Made by a program: the position numbers and the translations under genes
Origin: Lachnospiraceae bacterium
GTDB lineage: Bacteria > Bacillota > Clostridia > Lachnospirales > Lachnospiraceae
Direction of reading: 5' to 3'
DNA length: 64,000 bases
NCBI GenBank assembly: GCA_015057275.1
Contig: SVEO01000009.1
Coordinates: 1 to 64,000 of the forward strand
Notes under the pieces: generated by a model
The model's input: only the letters and a program-made list of their open reading frames with translations
The model's database searches: none
Told to the model about the DNA's origin: nothing
In this document: in pieces, positions 15,235 to 23,932 of the stretch
How positions within the stretch are numbered: the stretch's first letter is position 1
Layout of the letters: each line of letters begins with the position of its first letter

Positions 15235-17850
15235 ATGAAGAAGAAAAAAATGATGCATGTGTTGCATTATGTGGTTTTAATTTTGATTCCGATTTTGTGG
15301 GCGCTTTTTGCCAAAAATGATGAGCGAATGTATGGTTCATTAATTGACTGGACTTCACAGCACACCGCAATTCCGGAAATATACCGGCAGACATTTTATG
15401 AGACGCACGATTTGATTCCGGAATTTATTCCGCAGTTGGGGGCAGGAACAAATGGGTTTAACTACTCTTATTACGGGCTGCTCAGCCCAATCTTTTTGCC
15501 GAGTTACTTTTTGCCGATGGTGCCGATGGAATCCTATGTGATTGTTACATCACTGATTTGTGTGATGGTATCGGCGATTTTGATGTACCGTTGGGTTCTG
15601 GGCAGATACGGAAATCGCAACATTGCATTTTTATGCGGTATATTATTCATTCTTGCGTCACCGATGCTTTTCCACACGCATAAGCATATTATGTTTATCA
15701 ACTACTTTCCGTTTTTGATGCTGGCATTTATGGGTTTGGACCAATTAGTGGATTCCGGGAAAAAGAGACTTTTGATTTTGTCGGTACTGCTGATGATTTT
15801 AACCAGCTATTTTTATAGCGTAGCGGGAATATTTGTTTTATCGATTTATTTCGTATTTCGCAAAATTGAATGCGGCGAGTTAAAAACGCAATGGTTTTCT
15901 TATATTATAGCGATTGCGGCAGCCTGTATGCTTTCAGCATTTATCACATTTCCGTCGTTGGCATCCATCTTAAGCGGCAGAGGTGATGTGGAGGGTTCTT
16001 CAGCCGCATCCATTCATGATGCCACCGGACTGGCGGATTTGCTGATACCGGACTTTGCTTATTTCGAACTGCTGTACAGCAACTACAGTATGGGGCTGAC
16101 GATTTTTGCACTGATTCTGCTCGTATTTTATCTTTTATATCAAAAGAAATCATTCCGGTTTTTGAGCGCAACGGTTTTGGTTGTCATTACATTTCCGGTA
16201 TTTCAGTGGGCGTTAAACGGTACACTTTACATCCGCGAAAAATCGTTGATTCCTTTTTTGCCGTTGGTTCTTCTGTTTATTGCGGAATTTTTCGCGCATT
16301 GGAATGGTGAACTGCAACAAAAAGAGAATCAAAAGAAAATGCAGACTGCTGCAGGCGCAGGTGTTGTATGTGGAATCATCCTCATTTTTGTACAGATTAT
16401 CGGCTGGGATGCACAAGCAGGACTTGTAATAAAAACATCTGTAATAAGATGCATACAAATTGTCTTGGCTATCGTTGCCGATATTTGTTTGACAATTGTA
16501 GCACTTATTGTTGGGCAACGGACAAGAAAGCCGCAAATGCTGGCCGGTATCCTTATTTTGGCGGAGTTGATTACTTGTATTTCCTTAAATGGTCAGGAGC
16601 TTTTCGTGAAGAAGAGTTTTTACAATCAAATTCACTCGGATGAAAAAGCTGTATTGGCAGATGTGGCGGCAAAAGAAGCGGAAGAAAGCGGCTTGTATTA
16701 CCGCAGCGCCGACCTCACCGCCGGACGTTACGGCACGAACGTATACTATAATGAATATTTCCTGCAAACATCAATGTACTCCTCAATGTATAATAAATGG
16801 TATCAGCATTTGCTGTTAGATGAACTGCACACCTCGAATCCGTCCAACAATCGCATTACGCTGACCTCGGTGGAAAATTATTTGTTCCAGACCTTTATGG
16901 GGGCACGCTACGTCATCGACAAAGGAGAACTGGCTGGCGGTTACGAAGAAGTGGAGCGAGAGGGCAATTATGTGCTCGGGAAAAATGAAAATGCATTCCC
17001 ACTCGGCTATGCAAGCAGCTCATTGATGAAAAAAGAAGAATATGACAGTCTCACACATTGGGACAAGCAATGTGCTCTGCTTCAATATATTATTTTGCCG
17101 GCAGGCGAGGGTGTTTCGGAGAGAAACGAGGCGGACAGCCTTATGAAACAAATGGGAATCGAAGAAATTACGATACCAAAGCTTCCGCTTGCAACCGACC
17201 TATTACCGGATGAAATGACCGGTGAGGAACGGGAATGGTACATAATCTCTGCGGACAAACGACAGAAAATTACGGTGGATATGAATCTTACAGATAAGAT
17301 TCTTTTCCTGCATTTGCGTGTGCGCGAGACGGAAAACGATGCGGTATCAATTATTTGTAATGGAGCAGAAAATCGTCTCAACAACAAATACAGTACCTAT
17401 CCGAATCTGAATGAAAACTTCTATTATGTGATTACCGGAGAAAATCTGGAAATCAACCTCGGCGATAAAGAATATGAATTTTTGGTGGAAGCCGCCTATA
17501 CGATGCCGCTGGATGCGGTACAGGCGTGGACAATGGACTATGATGAATTTAAAATCAAGCGGATGGATTCCAACGAAATTGCCGGCAGCATTAATGTGAC
17601 CAAAGACGGCTATTTCACGCTGAATATTCCGTATGATACGGGCTTTACCGCCTATGTGGACGGCAAAGAGCAGGAAATTGAGATTGTCAACAGCGCGTTC
17701 ATGGGTTTTGAGCTCTCAGCGGGCGAACACGAAATCAAATTCATTTACCACGCACCGCTTTATCGAGCAGGTGTCGCAACATCGCTTGCGGGTGTGGCCT
17801 TGTGTGCGGTGATGATTGTAATAAAAAAGAAAAAGGGAGGTTACTTATGA
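15235..17850 (+). CDS. YfhO family membrane protein
   Basis: An 871-residue protein with roughly a dozen membrane segments in the first 460 residues. A large extracytoplasmic region follows, then one final helix (GVATSLAGVALCAVMIVI) with a Lys-rich cytoplasmic tail. The architecture and motifs (GTNGFNYSYYGLLSPIFLP, FYDLIPEF-like loop, C-terminal GFTAYVDGKEQEI beta domain) match YfhO, a GT-C-like family in Gram-positives linked to glycosylation of lipoteichoic acid or other envelope polymers. The acceptor here is inferred only from family. A weak terminator overlaps the 3' end. Confidence 0.88.
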   Translation: MKKKKMMHVLHYVVLILIPILWALFAKNDERMYGSLIDWTSQHTAIPEIYRQTFYETHDLIPEFIPQLGAGTNGFNYSYYGLLSPIFLPSYFLPMVPMESYVIVTSLICVMVSAILMYRWVLGRYGNRNIAFLCGILFILASPMLFHTHKHIMFINYFPFLMLAFMGLDQLVDSGKKRLLILSVLLMILTSYFYSVAGIFVLSIYFVFRKIECGELKTQWFSYIIAIAAACMLSAFITFPSLASILSGRGDVEGSSAASIHDATGLADLLIPDFAYFELLYSNYSMGLTIFALILLVFYLLYQKKSFRFLSATVLVVITFPVFQWALNGTLYIREKSLIPFLPLVLLFIAEFFAHWNGELQQKENQKKMQTAAGAGVVCGIILIFVQIIGWDAQAGLVIKTSVIRCIQIVLAIVADICLTIVALIVGQRTRKPQMLAGILILAELITCISLNGQELFVKKSFYNQIHSDEKAVLADVAAKEAEESGLYYRSADLTAGRYGTNVYYNEYFLQTSMYSSMYNKWYQHLLLDELHTSNPSNNRITLTSVENYLFQTFMGARYVIDKGELAGGYEEVEREGNYVLGKNENAFPLGYASSSLMKKEEYDSLTHWDKQCALLQYIILPAGEGVSERNEADSLMKQMGIEEITIPKLPLATDLLPDEMTGEEREWYIISADKRQKITVDMNLTDKILFLHLRVRETENDAVSIICNGAENRLNNKYSTYPNLNENFYYVITGENLEINLGDKEYEFLVEAAYTMPLDAVQAWTMDYDEFKIKRMDSNEIAGSINVTKDGYFTLNIPYDTGFTAYVDGKEQEIEIVNSAFMGFELSAGEHEIKFIYHAPLYRAGVATSLAGVALCAVMIVIKKKKGGYL

Positions 17851-17880
17851 AAAAATAGCTAACAACCCCTTTTCTTTTTT
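17823..17880 (+). terminator. Terminator at the end of the yfhO-like gene
   Basis: AAAAAAGAAAAAGGGAGGTTA pairs imperfectly with TAACAACCCCTTTTCTTTTTT, giving an A-rich 5' arm and a T-rich 3' arm that can work in both directions between the two convergent genes. Confidence 0.65.
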
Positions 17881-17892
17881 GGAAGAATGGTT

Positions 17893-18759
17893 TTAAATAT
17901 TCTTTTCAATAAACTCGAAAATAATTTCTAACAATTCACGACTCCAGAAAGAGCCTTCGTGTGGCGCACCGTCCACGCAAACCATCTCTGCGTCGTAGCT
18001 GAGTTCGGTCAGTTTGGCGTACATGTCGACCGACTGCCCGTAACCAACCAACTCATCCGCGTTGCCGTGGAGCAGTAAAAAAGGTGGATAGTCTTTGCCG
18101 GCTTCCAGGCGGAGCAGGGGACTCATCTTGTTGGCAAGGGCCATCATCGGATTTTTATCATCCGTACCAAACACAGCAACCATTGCATCTGCGATATCAC
18201 TGGCAACACTTTCAATATCGTCAAACATGCCCGGCAGATAGGTCGGGCCGAAGCAATCCACGACCAGCTTTATAGAATCGGAAACCTCGTGGTTGTCGGC
18301 GGTTTTGAAGGCTTCATCGTCCGCTGTAATTCCCACGAGCAACGCGGTATTTCCACCGGAGGAAGTGCCCCAGATGCCGATGCGTTCCGCATCAATTTGA
18401 TACTTATCCGCGTTTTTGCGCAGGAAGCGAATCGCCGATTTTACATCTTCTAAATAGGCCGGGAACGGATGCCCCTTCAGGCTGTTGCGGTGGTCGACCG
18501 TAGCCACGACGAAGCCACGCTGCGCAAGCATCGATAGCTGCGGAATCTGCGGGTACACGTTCGGGTAAGTCCAGGCGCTGCCCTGTACAAACACAATCGC
18601 CGGGTAACGCTTTCTTTCGATGCGGGCTTCCGGCGCCGGTTCCCACGGCTTCAAAATCTGCATATATAAATTTGTGTTTCCACGTTTTGCATAAACCACA
18701 TCCGGTAACATCTCAGCCAAACCGGTAAGCGCCGGGTTACATTTTAAATGTTTTATCAC
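17893..18759 (-). CDS. Alpha/beta hydrolase (BD-FAE / esterase-like)
   Basis: A 288-residue cytoplasmic-looking hydrolase without signal peptide. The nucleophile elbow is GTSSGG, placing the catalytic Ser near residue 133; a late Asp (GNADELVGYGQS) and His (GAPHEGSFW) complete the triad. The usual oxyanion HGG is replaced by VQGSAW. Similar proteins are bifunctional feruloyl/acetyl-xylan-type or acyl-aminoacyl esterases; the substrate is unknown. A GGAG-type site sits just before the ATG. Convergent with yfhO and divergent from the deacetylase gene. Confidence 0.87.
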   Translation of the reverse strand: MIKHLKCNPALTGLAEMLPDVVYAKRGNTNLYMQILKPWEPAPEARIERKRYPAIVFVQGSAWTYPNVYPQIPQLSMLAQRGFVVATVDHRNSLKGHPFPAYLEDVKSAIRFLRKNADKYQIDAERIGIWGTSSGGNTALLVGITADDEAFKTADNHEVSDSIKLVVDCFGPTYLPGMFDDIESVASDIADAMVAVFGTDDKNPMMALANKMSPLLRLEAGKDYPPFLLLHGNADELVGYGQSVDMYAKLTELSYDAEMVCVDGAPHEGSFWSRELLEIIFEFIEKNI

Positions 18760-18923
18760 ACGAACTCCAATCTGCCGTTAAAAAGCGGCCTGTAAATATT
18801 TTAACTAATACTATCATATCAAAAAATTTGCAAATTTACTACTCTTTCAAAGTATGATGAATTTTTATTTTTGCATTTTCATATGAATAGTACGAACCGG
18901 AAATTATGGGAAGCGGGGAACAT

Positions 18924-19871
18924 ATGGCATCTTTTTTGAAAAAATGTGAAACAAAATTTCAACAAGCAGCGGAGGCGGCGGAAGAAACCGTCAATTTGCG
19001 GCATCCGTCGGATGTGGGAGAGGAAACGAGCAATGTAAGACATGCGTCTGGAGAAGCGAAAAGGAAGGGCAAAGGAAACGGATTATTGTGGCTGATTGCT
19101 ATTTTGGCGGTAGCGGTTTTGTGTACATACCTGCCGACCGGAGAAATTGTATCGCGGGTTGTGAGCGGCACGGCGACAGCGACGACGGAAAAAGTGCTGC
19201 CGATTTACTCGGTCGAAACCGACAAAAAGGTAGTGGCGCTCAGTTTCGATGCGGCGTGGGGCAACGAGGACACGCAGCAAATTCTCGACACCTTAAAAAA
19301 GTACGATGTAAAGGTCACATTTTTTATGACCGGCGGCTGGATGGAAAAGTTCCCGGACGATGTGAAAAAGATTCAGGAGGCGGGGCATGACCTTGGAAAT
19401 CACAGTGAAAATCACAAAAATATGAGTCAGCTCAGTGCAACGGAAATCGCCTCCGAGCTTCAGGAACCGCACAAAAAAATAAAGGAGTTGACCGGTGTGG
19501 AAATGGATTTGTTCCGCCCGCCGTACGGGGACTATGATAATGAAGTTGTCAATACAGCAAAATCATGCGGTTATTACACGGTACAATGGGATGTTGATAG
19601 TCTCGACTGGAAAGATTACGGTGTGGATTCCATTGTGAACACTGTGGTAAACCATAAAAATCTACAGAACGGCTCCATTATTTTGATGCACAACGGCGCC
19701 AAGTACACTGCGCAGGCATTACCGGCGGTCATCGAGGGATTGCAGAAAAAAGGGTATGAGCTGGTTCCGATTTCGGAACTGATTATCCGTGAGAATTATC
19801 ATATCGACCATACGGGGCGACAGATTGCCGATGAAGAGGAAACATCCACTACAAAAAAAGACTCTGAGTGA
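18924..19871 (+). CDS. Polysaccharide deacetylase (CE4, PdaB-like)
   Basis: About 315 residues. A charged N-terminal cytoplasmic segment of about 50 residues contains a short repeat (VNLRHPSDVGEE / SNVRHASGEAK). One membrane helix (LLWLIAILAVAVLCTYL) and an extracellular NodB/CE4 domain follow. Motifs are ALSFDAAWGNEDT (metal Asp motif in its PdaB-like form), GNHSENH (two metal His), RPPYGDYDN and WDVDSLDW. It should de-N-acetylate peptidoglycan or another glycan. PdaB relatives act in spore cortex, but membership is not proven. I prefer ATG 18924 with GAAGCGGGG upstream; ATG 18906 is possible. Confidence 0.88.
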   Translation: MASFLKKCETKFQQAAEAAEETVNLRHPSDVGEETSNVRHASGEAKRKGKGNGLLWLIAILAVAVLCTYLPTGEIVSRVVSGTATATTEKVLPIYSVETDKKVVALSFDAAWGNEDTQQILDTLKKYDVKVTFFMTGGWMEKFPDDVKKIQEAGHDLGNHSENHKNMSQLSATEIASELQEPHKKIKELTGVEMDLFRPPYGDYDNEVVNTAKSCGYYTVQWDVDSLDWKDYGVDSIVNTVVNHKNLQNGSIILMHNGAKYTAQALPAVIEGLQKKGYELVPISELIIRENYHIDHTGRQIADEEETSTTKKDSE

Positions 19872-19899
19872 TGCATTATGCATCACTCAGAGTCTTTCG
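19857..19899. terminator. Strong bidirectional terminator
   Basis: A perfect 16-base stem GACTCTGAGTGATGCA/TGCATCACTCAGAGTC with a three-base loop, flanked by A and T runs. It contains the stop codon of the deacetylase and lies between convergent genes, serving both. Confidence 0.92.
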
Positions 19900-19910
19900 T
19901 ATAATTGAAC

Positions 19911-21653
19911 TTATTCGGTTTCTACCCACTTACCAAACGTAGCGATGCCACTTTCGTCTGATTCAGTGGCGGATAATGTCAGGTTCATGCCCGGCTCGAT
20001 GAACATGACAGTTTCATCGTCCTCGACTGCCGCCTTATAGAGCCTCTTATCCTCGGATATCAGGTAAATGTAAGTCGAACCGTCAATAGTCGCGAATTTC
20101 ACTTCGCCGACTGTAATATTAACTTCGGTGTAAGGAATCTCATCTTCACCCTCATTCGGGATATCTTCCATAATCTCGGTATCCGGGGAAATCACCTTGT
20201 TATCAATCAACAGCTTCTTATAGGAAGCGATGGCTTCGGCCTGCGTGTCTGCGTTGGCAACGAGGTTGTAATTTTCCACATTTACAAGAGCATACTGCTT
20301 CACAAGTCCGTTGTTGTCCTTGAGCACCATGATATAGCTCGCCTCGCCGGCCACATTGATGAGGCAAGGGAAGGAAGCTTCATAACCGGTCTCCTGCACT
20401 TCGCCCTCGGCAGCCGCCATTGCGGAATGCTCCTCGGCACCGACAATCGAATAATATTTGTATTCGCCGGTACGCGCATTTGTTAAAATGAAACCTATAT
20501 TACTTTCGTCGGCAATCACGCTGGTAACGCCGGTGTAGTACCAAACATCATCATCAATCATTACATAACCGTAATCGTCAGTCGTCTGCTTGCAGCCCTT
20601 CTGGCCAATCAGGCTGTTGAAGAATCCGCCGGAGTAAATGCCGTGCCAGTTGTACTTTTGGCTGGCAAGGTCGCCGGTAAATACGATGTCAACCCACTGC
20701 GGAACTTCGCCGATTTTGTAAAGCTCGGAGGTGCCGTCGCACGGATTGAAAATAATCACTTCCGTCACGTCCATTGCGCCAAACAGACCAACCTTGGCAT
20801 TCATACAGGAAACGATGTAGTACGGGTTACCTTCTTCATCAACCTCAAAGAAACAGCCGTCAAAAATCTTTGTCGGATATTCAAAACGCAATTTTCTATG
20901 CAAATCTTCGCCGAAATAGGCACTTGTCACATACTTGAGCGGTGTCTCAAATTCGACGTAATTCGCCACATTATTTACCGGGTCAACCATCACATAGCCC
21001 GGGATGCCGGCATCCTTATTGTTTAACCATTTGAAAAATCCATTGTACTCGAGGTTGGAAACCTTCTGCGGCGCATCATTAAAATTAATCTGCGTGTATT
21101 GACTGCTGAGCTCGTACTGCGAAACAACCTCGGAAAGATTGCCGAGCGCGCGGTTACCGATAATCGTCGCCGAATCGGTATCCATCAGCGCGATATCCGT
21201 AACCTCGTTGGTCTCCGGAATATCGGTTTCAAAATCCGCATCCTGCACGCTAATCACGGAGGCATAAGCGGAAGCACGGAAAATGGTCGCCGAAATCAAA
21301 TTTCCCACAATCAGTATAAGGGCAATCAAAGCAATCGCCGCAAGACCGAGTTTGGTAGTGATGTAAAGTCCACTTAAGGCACGGTTTCCGCGGTGTCTGC
21401 CCTTTGAATTCCAGTAAACCGCGCCGGTCTTCGGATTGAATTTAATCGGGCCGTCGGCAGAGGTTCCGCCATTAAGCGTCCGGATTAAAATGCTGAGAAT
21501 CACAAACACGGCGATATAAAGAATCAAAGTACTCCAAAAGCCTTGAGAATGAATGTTAATCGCCGGCAAGGTTACATAATAATGGATTGTAATAAATACC
21601 GCGGTCAGAAGTGCGGCAACAAGATTGCAAAACAAATTGCTACGTTTTTTCAT
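19911..21653 (-). CDS. Large membrane protein with extracytoplasmic domain, unknown function
   Basis: About 580 residues from ATG 21653 (MKKRSNLF), which has GGAGGAGACT immediately upstream. The ORF-track start 52 codons earlier lies at the far end of repeat copy C and reads through the whole element. Three hydrophobic segments can be read in the first 130 residues (AALLTAVFITIHYYV, TLILYIAVFVILSILI, LGLAAIALIALILIVGNLI), followed by about 450 residues of probable extracytoplasmic beta-rich sequence rich in Asp, Tyr and Gly. I do not recognise a characterised family; proteins of this shape recur in Lachnospiraceae. It shares a bidirectional terminator with the polysaccharide deacetylase. Confidence 0.8.
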   Translation of the reverse strand: MKKRSNLFCNLVAALLTAVFITIHYYVTLPAINIHSQGFWSTLILYIAVFVILSILIRTLNGGTSADGPIKFNPKTGAVYWNSKGRHRGNRALSGLYITTKLGLAAIALIALILIVGNLISATIFRASAYASVISVQDADFETDIPETNEVTDIALMDTDSATIIGNRALGNLSEVVSQYELSSQYTQINFNDAPQKVSNLEYNGFFKWLNNKDAGIPGYVMVDPVNNVANYVEFETPLKYVTSAYFGEDLHRKLRFEYPTKIFDGCFFEVDEEGNPYYIVSCMNAKVGLFGAMDVTEVIIFNPCDGTSELYKIGEVPQWVDIVFTGDLASQKYNWHGIYSGGFFNSLIGQKGCKQTTDDYGYVMIDDDVWYYTGVTSVIADESNIGFILTNARTGEYKYYSIVGAEEHSAMAAAEGEVQETGYEASFPCLINVAGEASYIMVLKDNNGLVKQYALVNVENYNLVANADTQAEAIASYKKLLIDNKVISPDTEIMEDIPNEGEDEIPYTEVNITVGEVKFATIDGSTYIYLISEDKRLYKAAVEDDETVMFIEPGMNLTLSATESDESGIATFGKWVETE

Positions 21654-21656
21654 AGT

Positions 21657-21810
21657 CTCCTCCATTCCGAAGCGTTTCGCTGAGGAATGGCTCAAAAGAA
21701 TCGCATACGCAATTTTTTGTAGCATCAAAGCAACTTTGTGACGCTTCGGCACAAATGTTGCCGAGTGAAAAATCAGCATATTAATGCGATTTTTCACTCT
21801 TTCCTCCATT
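21657..21810 (-). repeat. Dispersed hairpin-array leader element, copy C
   Basis: On the minus strand this copy begins AATGGAGGAAAGAGTGAAAA and contains hairpin 1 (GTGAAAAATCGCAT.../ATGCTGATTTTTCAC) and a hairpin 2 variant (GCAAC..TTTGTG/CACAAAGTTGC). Hairpin 3 is AAAAGAATCGCATACGC read on the plus strand, and hairpin 4 has loop AAA. It then ends CGGAATGGAGGAGACT-ATG. Unlike copy A it has no stop codon in the frame that leads into the downstream gene. The remainder of the 312-base gap (21811-21965) contains a TATAAT box for the next plus-strand gene at 21919-21924. Confidence 0.85.
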
Positions 21811-21965
21811 CAAGTATATGAATTTGTTACTTATCATACAGCAAATCTTTGGAAAAATAAAGATATTTTCGACGGTTCTTTCGTGGATTATTTTCTTTCC
21901 TATATCGCGGGTTGGTGGTATAATGGAAATGTATGGATACGTAAACGGTGCGAAAGGAGCATAAT

Positions 21966-22208
21966 ATGAAGAAATTCACGGAAATTGAAGTTACCCATTT
22001 GGCACCGTTCACAGGTATCCATATGTTCTACGGTGAACCGCGACAGGAAATGATTTGCTTCATGCACGTTCAGGGAATTGAAAAGATGCACGAATATGTC
22101 ATCTCAAAGGGCTGGGACAAGATAACTGAAGTAGTGGTGCAGCCTTGGGGTGGAAAAACTTGTACTGTGACGACGATAGACGGTTGTGTGCTTAATATTT
22201 TTGAGTAA
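21966..22208 (+). CDS. Small conserved-looking hypothetical protein
   Basis: An 80-residue soluble protein (MKKFTEIEVTHLAPFTGIHM to VLNIFE). The start at 21966 follows GAAAGGAGCATAAT; the ORF-track start six codons upstream has no separate ribosome binding site. The sequence alternates beta and alpha stretches, with a Trp-containing middle (SKGWDKITEVVVQPWGG) and two Cys. No motif known to me. A TATAAT box lies 42 bases upstream. The GNAT gene begins 18 bases after its stop, so they may be co-transcribed. Confidence 0.75.
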   Translation: MKKFTEIEVTHLAPFTGIHMFYGEPRQEMICFMHVQGIEKMHEYVISKGWDKITEVVVQPWGGKTCTVTTIDGCVLNIFE

Positions 22209-22226
22209 TAATTCCGGGAGTTACAT

Positions 22227-22640
22227 ATGATAGAGATTTCTTTATTTGACAGAAACAATATACAATATGTGAATGAAGCAGCACATCTGCTGGCGGATAA
22301 TTTTCCTCATGCGTATAAAGATTGTGCCTTAGAGGAAATGGAAGAGTACCTTGCAAGTGAAAAAATTGCGATGATGGCTACAGACGGCGGACATTTCATC
22401 GGATTTGTGGGAGCAGTTCCGCATTATGACGGCAATGTATGGGAGTTACATCCGCTTGTTGTCGAGAGGGCGCGCCAGTGTCAGGGCATCGGCACAAAAT
22501 TGATGGAACTGGCAATTTCACGCATTAAAGAAATGAACATATCCATGATTTCTGTCATCTATGGGGAAGAAAAACTAAGAAGTTTTTATGAGAAGTTCGG
22601 ATTTTTCACAATGCTCTGCGGGCAGATGGAAGTGAAATAG
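22227..22640 (+). CDS. GNAT family N-acetyltransferase
   Basis: A 137-residue minimal GNAT domain. The acetyl-CoA binding loop reads ARQCQGIGTKLMELA (Q-x-x-G-I-G), preceded by the strand WELHPLVVE and followed by MISVIYGEE and the typical C-terminal LRSFYEKFGFF. The N-terminus resembles aminoglycoside 6'-acetyltransferases of the AAC(6')-Ii type (NEAAHLLADNFPHAYKDCALEEMEEYL), but resistance activity is only a possibility. Lies in a patch of small accessory genes. Confidence 0.88.
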   Translation: MIEISLFDRNNIQYVNEAAHLLADNFPHAYKDCALEEMEEYLASEKIAMMATDGGHFIGFVGAVPHYDGNVWELHPLVVERARQCQGIGTKLMELAISRIKEMNISMISVIYGEEKLRSFYEKFGFFTMLCGQMEVK

Positions 22641-22772
22641 GAAAACTTTGATAGTGATTTTGCAAAAAAGGCGAGGATCATTCCGGTTACTTTTGTCATC
22701 AAGGCGCGCAAATTATAGAGGATGCAGCACGAAATGAAGGAATATGAATGTCCGTTTTAAGGAGGAGTGTTT
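22641..22772 (+). other. Short gap with no supportable gene
   Basis: This 130-base gap holds only a short open stretch ending GAQIIEDAARNEGI with no start signal. It may be the tail of a deleted gene. The AAGGAGGAG at its end belongs to the next gene. Confidence 0.3.
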
Positions 22773-23297
22773 ATGGTAATTTTAATCGCAGGCAGCAGCC
22801 ATGCCGGCAAGACGGTATTGGCAAAGAAGTTAGTGGAAAAGTACCGTTATTCCTGCATGTCGTTGGACCATTTAAAAATGGGACTGATTCGCAGCGGATA
22901 TACAGACCTTACTCCGGAAGACGATGATAAAATGACCGATTTATTGTGGCCGATTGTTAAGGAAATGATAAAAACCGCCATCGAAAACGACCAGGATATG
23001 ATTTTGGAGGGATGCTATTTTCCTTATGATTGGGAAGATTATTTTGAGTCGGACTACAAAGAGGATATTCGGTATATTTGCCTCGTGATGACGGAAGATT
23101 ACATAGAAAATCATTTTGAAAATATAAAAAAATATGCAAGCGTGGCGGAAGACCGCGGGGACGACAGTGGATGCACCAAGGAAACTTTGCTGCGCGACAA
23201 CAAGGAGGCGCTGGAACAGTGCAAGAAGCACGGATGCGACTATTGGCTTATCAACGAAGAATATGATGTAGAGAAGTGGATAGATAGTTTAGAGTAA
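22773..23297 (+). CDS. P-loop kinase-like protein (AAA_33 / adenylate kinase fold)
   Basis: A 174-residue protein with an N-terminal Walker A loop GSSHAGKT (residues 7-14), a Walker B-like strand DMILEGCYFP near residue 75, and an Arg/Asp-containing lid region (ASVAEDRGDDSGCTKE). The closest general resemblance is to small nucleoside or 2-phosphoglycerate kinase-like proteins. The phosphoryl acceptor is unknown. The ATG at 22773 is chosen because TAAGGAGGAG ends seven bases before it. It is followed 18 bases later by a broken nucleotidyltransferase gene. Confidence 0.8.
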   Translation: MVILIAGSSHAGKTVLAKKLVEKYRYSCMSLDHLKMGLIRSGYTDLTPEDDDKMTDLLWPIVKEMIKTAIENDQDMILEGCYFPYDWEDYFESDYKEDIRYICLVMTEDYIENHFENIKKYASVAEDRGDDSGCTKETLLRDNKEALEQCKKHGCDYWLINEEYDVEKWIDSLE

Positions 23298-23315
23298 AGC
23301 AGAAGGAGACAAGCA

Positions 23316-23932
23316 ATGTTTTACGATGATTTGTTACGCCGTTTCACGAAAATGAGCAGGGAAGTGCTGGGTGATAATCTGGTAGGTGTTTACCTGCATG
23401 GCTCGTTGGCAATGGACTGCTTCAATCCTGCAAAGAGTGATTTGGACTTGATTTTGGTAGTGCAAAATGCAATCCCGGACGCGGTAAAGCTTGCATTTCT
23501 GCAATATGTTGTAAAGTTCAACGAAGAAGCACCGACAAAGATTTGGCGGCACATTTCACCATCATTGGCAAGTACGGCATCGTTCTATTCGGCGAAGAAA
23601 TCAGCGGCATTTTCGCGCCGGTTCCGCGAGCTGCCTACATCGACAGCATTTGGTTTGACGTGGAAAATGCCGGCAAAGACATCGTAAGTAACCCGATGTA
23701 CATGACCTTGAATTTATGCCGGGTGCTGGCATATTTGCAGGATGATTTGATTTTGTCGAAGCAAGCCGGCGGCGCATGGGCCTTAAGCACATTGCCGCAG
23801 AAATTTCATGCGTTGGTGCAGAACGCGCTGCGCTGCTATGGCTCGGACGAGGAGATGGTGGCCGATGCGGCGGAGACGTTGGAATTTGCGGAATATATAT
23901 TAACACAAATCAACGAGAGGAATGGCATTTAG
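23316..23932 (+). pseudogene. AadA-like (DUF4111) nucleotidyltransferase, broken by an internal deletion
   Basis: Frame one, from ATG 23316 (AGAAGGAGA upstream), encodes the family N-terminus with the nucleotidyltransferase motif HGSLAMDCFNPAKSDLDLIL, up to NEEAPTK. From about 23540 the family sequence continues in another frame: DLAAHFTIIGKYGIVLFGEE through to NPMYMTLNLCRVLAYLQDD and the C-terminus at 23932. Intact DUF4111 adenylyltransferases (spectinomycin/streptomycin type) have roughly 60-80 residues between these points, so a segment is missing and the frame is shifted. The junction lies at GACAAAG (23534-23540). No functional enzyme is expected. Confidence 0.88.
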
